Below are positions 7,009 through 8,173 of a stretch of DNA of 8,173 nt, one piece after another. The notes below the pieces were generated by a model. That model did not search any database. It was given only the letters and a program-made list of their open reading frames with translations, and had not been told where the DNA came from. The position numbers and the translations under genes are program-made. The stretch is from NCBI GenBank assembly GCA_964412395.1, contig CAYPOY010000234.1:1-8173 (forward strand), read 5' to 3'. The stretch comes from CAYPOY01 sp964412395. GTDB lineage: Bacteria > Chloroflexota > Anaerolineae > B4-G1. The first letter of the stretch is position 1. Every line of letters starts with the position of its first letter.

Positions 7009-7617
7009 GCGGACAATCTGGGAGAACATGCCCCAAAAACGGTCGCATTGTGGGGAGAGCGGGGCATCTGGCTCAAGCGCCATGACAATGAACCGCTGCT
7101 GGCTCTGTTCTGCTCCGCCAAAGCGCCAGCCAGCATTCTCCTACAGGTGCATGACCTGGCGCAGGGGTGGCGCACGAGCGGGGTGACGGTCATCAGTGGC
7201 TTCCACTCGCCGGTGGAGCAGGAGTGCCTGGCGGTGCTGTTGCGTGGGCCGGGGCCGGTCATCGTCTGCCCGGCGCGGGGACTGGCCAGGATGCGATTAA
7301 AACGGGAGTACAAAGAACCAATGGCGGCCGGGCGACTGCTGCTCATGTCACCGTTTGGAGAGAAGGTGCGGCGCATGACGGCGGACACGGCGCTGACCCG
7401 CAACCGCTTCGTGGCCGCCCTGGCAGACACCGTGCTGATCGCCCACGCTCAGCCGGGCAGCAAGACAAAGCAGTTGGCGCAAGAAGTGGTGGGGTGGGGG
7501 AAGCGAGTGTACACGCTGGATCACCCGGCGAATGACAACTTGCTGGCGTTGGGAGTTTCGAGGTATTTGTCAGCCGGTATGCCCTTTGTCAGGCAGGGCC
7601 GCCTACCAACTCGCTAA
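6952..7617 (+). CDS. DprA/SLOG-like Rossmann-fold protein
   Basis: This 221-residue protein matches the Rossmann-like core of the DprA/Smf (SLOG) superfamily. DprA itself binds single-stranded DNA and loads RecA, while other SLOG members sense nucleotide ligands. Visible motifs are TVISGFHSPVEQECL (residues 79-93, equivalent to the DprA SG-x-A-x-G-x-D-x-x-AH region), PVIVCPARGL (102-111), SPFGE (133-137), RNRFVAALAD (150-159) followed by VLIAHA-x-PGSKT, and GKRVYTLDHP near the end. The DprA signature is altered (SGFHSPVE), so it belongs to a divergent branch rather than being the housekeeping competence gene. The GTG start follows GGAAAG by 7 nt. The last dozen residues (MPFVRQGRLPTR) look unrelated to the domain and may be read-through into decayed DNA. 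A role in the nearby defence module is inference from location only. Confidence 0.8.
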   Translation: MNPPITYLRQGGTDYPAELADNLGEHAPKTVALWGERGIWLKRHDNEPLLALFCSAKAPASILLQVHDLAQGWRTSGVTVISGFHSPVEQECLAVLLRGPGPVIVCPARGLARMRLKREYKEPMAAGRLLLMSPFGEKVRRMTADTALTRNRFVAALADTVLIAHAQPGSKTKQLAQEVVGWGKRVYTLDHPANDNLLALGVSRYLSAGMPFVRQGRLPTR

Positions 7618-7790
7618 AGCCGATCGCCCAGTACGTCACCGAAGCGGGCAAGGTGCGCGGCTACCGGCCTGACTTTTTCCTCGAACGCATTGACGGAGCG
7701 AAGGAACTGGTGCAGGAAGTGGGGAATGTGTTTTGTCGTGATAACGCGGTACGCCGTGGGTGTGACGACCGCCTCTCGCCGCAAGACTAG
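7605..7790 (+). pseudogene. Possible decayed nuclease-domain remnant
   Basis: In the +3 frame, which has no good start, positions 7605-7790 read …KPIAQYVTEAGKVRGYRPDFFLERIDGAKELVQEVGN… to a TAG at 7788. The pattern G-K-x-x-x-Y-x-PDFF, then about 12 residues and ELVQEV, recalls the core of PD-(D/E)xK nucleases, where PD is followed by E-x-K on the next strand. Here the expected lysine is absent (EVG). It overlaps the end of the DprA-like gene in another frame. I do not recognise a specific family, and this may be chance. Confidence 0.3.
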
Positions 7791-7914
7791 CCGGCGGCTC
7801 CGTGTTTTTCGCCTGGCGGCACTGGTTGTGGTGGAGAAAGCGGGGCGGTGGGCTGCCTGCCCTGAGCCCTTCGACTTCGCTCAGGGCAGGCTTTGCCGAA
7901 GGGGCGTTGTTCGT
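7618..7914. other. Gene-poor stretch with decayed and repeat DNA
   Basis: No convincing intact gene is present on either strand. It holds the possible nuclease remnant (to 7790), a GC-rich section with a short inverted gccgc/gcggc pair near 7779-7801, and the dispersed hairpin repeat at 7855-7903. Long open frames here (+ 7690-7974; - 7636-7971) have repeat-derived composition and no ribosome sites, and I reject them. Confidence 0.6.
7855..7903. repeat. Dispersed hairpin repeat (ALSEVEG type)
   Basis: Arms gcctgccctgagc (7855-7867) and gctcagggcaggc (7879-7891) form a perfect 13-bp inverted repeat around an 11-nt loop. A second, nested pair cccttcg (7867-7873) and cgaaggg (7897-7903) allows an alternative fold. 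Translated on the minus strand it gives KPALSEVEG, a peptide often seen in spurious predicted proteins of Chloroflexi and other environmental bacteria. It is probably one copy of a genome-wide repeat family. Confidence 0.75.
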
Positions 7915-7943
7915 TTGTGCAAGCGCTGTCGTTGGGATATAAT
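7915..7943 (+). promoter_or_regulatory. Sigma70-type promoter for the HicB-like gene
   Basis: TTGTGC (7915-7920) and a perfect TATAAT (7938-7943) are spaced by 17 bp. The expected start point, about 7 nt after the -10 box, falls on the ribosome site GGAGGTG (7950-7956), giving a very short leader of about 12 nt before ATG 7962. Confidence 0.7.
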
Positions 7944-7961
7944 GGACTCGGAGGTGTTGAT

Positions 7962-8173
7962 ATGGCGACACTGACCCTGGCTGCGGTTCTTCACAAAGAA
8001 GATGATCTGTATGTGGCGGAGTGCCCCGAGGTTGGAACAGTCAGCCAAGGGTATACCGTTGAGGAAGCGGTTGTCAATCTAAAAGAGGCCACCGAACTCT
8101 ACCTGGAGGAGTTCCCCTTGCCTCAGGTGAGCAAGCCCTTCCTGACCACCTTTGAGGCGGCGGTGAGTGGAGC
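7962..8173 (+). CDS. HicB-family antitoxin-like protein (3' partial)
   Basis: The 70 visible codons begin MATLTLAAVLHKEDDLYVAE and include the HicB pattern DLYVAECPEVGTVSQG followed by T-x-EEAVVNLKEATELYLEE. This is the partial RNase-H-like fold that binds and blocks HicA, a small RNA-cutting toxin. ATG 7962 lies 5 nt after GGAGGTG and behind a good promoter. The frame is open at the right edge, so length and partner are unknown: a hicA gene of about 60-90 codons could follow outside the window, but many HicB-like genes of this type are solitary. It appears to be transcribed separately from the upstream genes. Confidence 0.85.
   Translation, partial: MATLTLAAVLHKEDDLYVAECPEVGTVSQGYTVEEAVVNLKEATELYLEEFPLPQVSKPFLTTFEAAVSG

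Noticed and set aside
7636..7971. 111-codon minus-strand frame containing ALSEVEG
   Set aside because: It is the translation of a dispersed repeat and intergenic DNA, and it crosses the HicB promoter; no supporting start signals.
1..8173. CRISPR array, tRNA, rRNA or transposase genes
   Set aside because: No regularly spaced repeats, cloverleaf structure, rRNA-like stretch or transposase motif was seen on either strand.

Overview
The window is about 60% GC, uses GTG starts next to strong GGAGG ribosome sites, and carries short palindromic repeats. These include the 'cccttcgacttcgctcaggg' type, which reads ALSEVEG on the minus strand. From memory, this combination suits an environmental Chloroflexi (Anaerolineae-like) genome, less likely a filamentous cyanobacterium. 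No phylogenetic marker gene is present, so the lineage is inference. The gene content is that of a defence or accessory island, with every gene on the + strand.

Positions 2-6000 hold a two-gene defence-type operon. First comes an SNF2-type helicase/translocase that is open at the left edge. It is followed 26 nt later, behind a strong AGGAGG site, by a large Eco57I-like adenine DNA methyltransferase. The pair resembles the helicase plus methylase core of restriction-like systems (compare BrxHII/PglXI of type 3 BREX, or DISARM), but no PglZ, DrmB or nuclease gene is visible. The methylase reading frame is broken by an in-frame TAA at codon 47, directly followed by a possible GTG restart. Its target-recognition half is much lower in GC than the rest, which suggests a swapped specificity module. 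Both genes also contain the same 35-bp palindromic repeat, in the same reading frame, adding the peptide ETGFWGKNPVS to two unrelated proteins. A compact relative of that repeat lies just after the operon.

Positions 6035-7617 hold a toxin-antitoxin pair (Phd/YefM-like antitoxin and PIN-domain VapC-like toxin) lying between two diverged copies of the start of a DprA/SLOG-like gene. The left copy is only an N-terminal stub. The right copy is an apparently full Rossmann-fold DprA-like protein. The cassette's promoter begins exactly where the homology of the left copy ends.

Positions 7618-7961 look like decayed DNA: a possible nuclease-domain remnant and a hairpin-forming dispersed repeat, ending in a good sigma70-type promoter. 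That promoter drives a HicB-like antitoxin gene cut off by the right edge. Its HicA partner, if present, would lie outside the window.

Taken together, the window joins a restriction-like module, a DNA-sensing-type Rossmann protein and two toxin-antitoxin modules, with clear marks of repeat insertion, recombination and decay.
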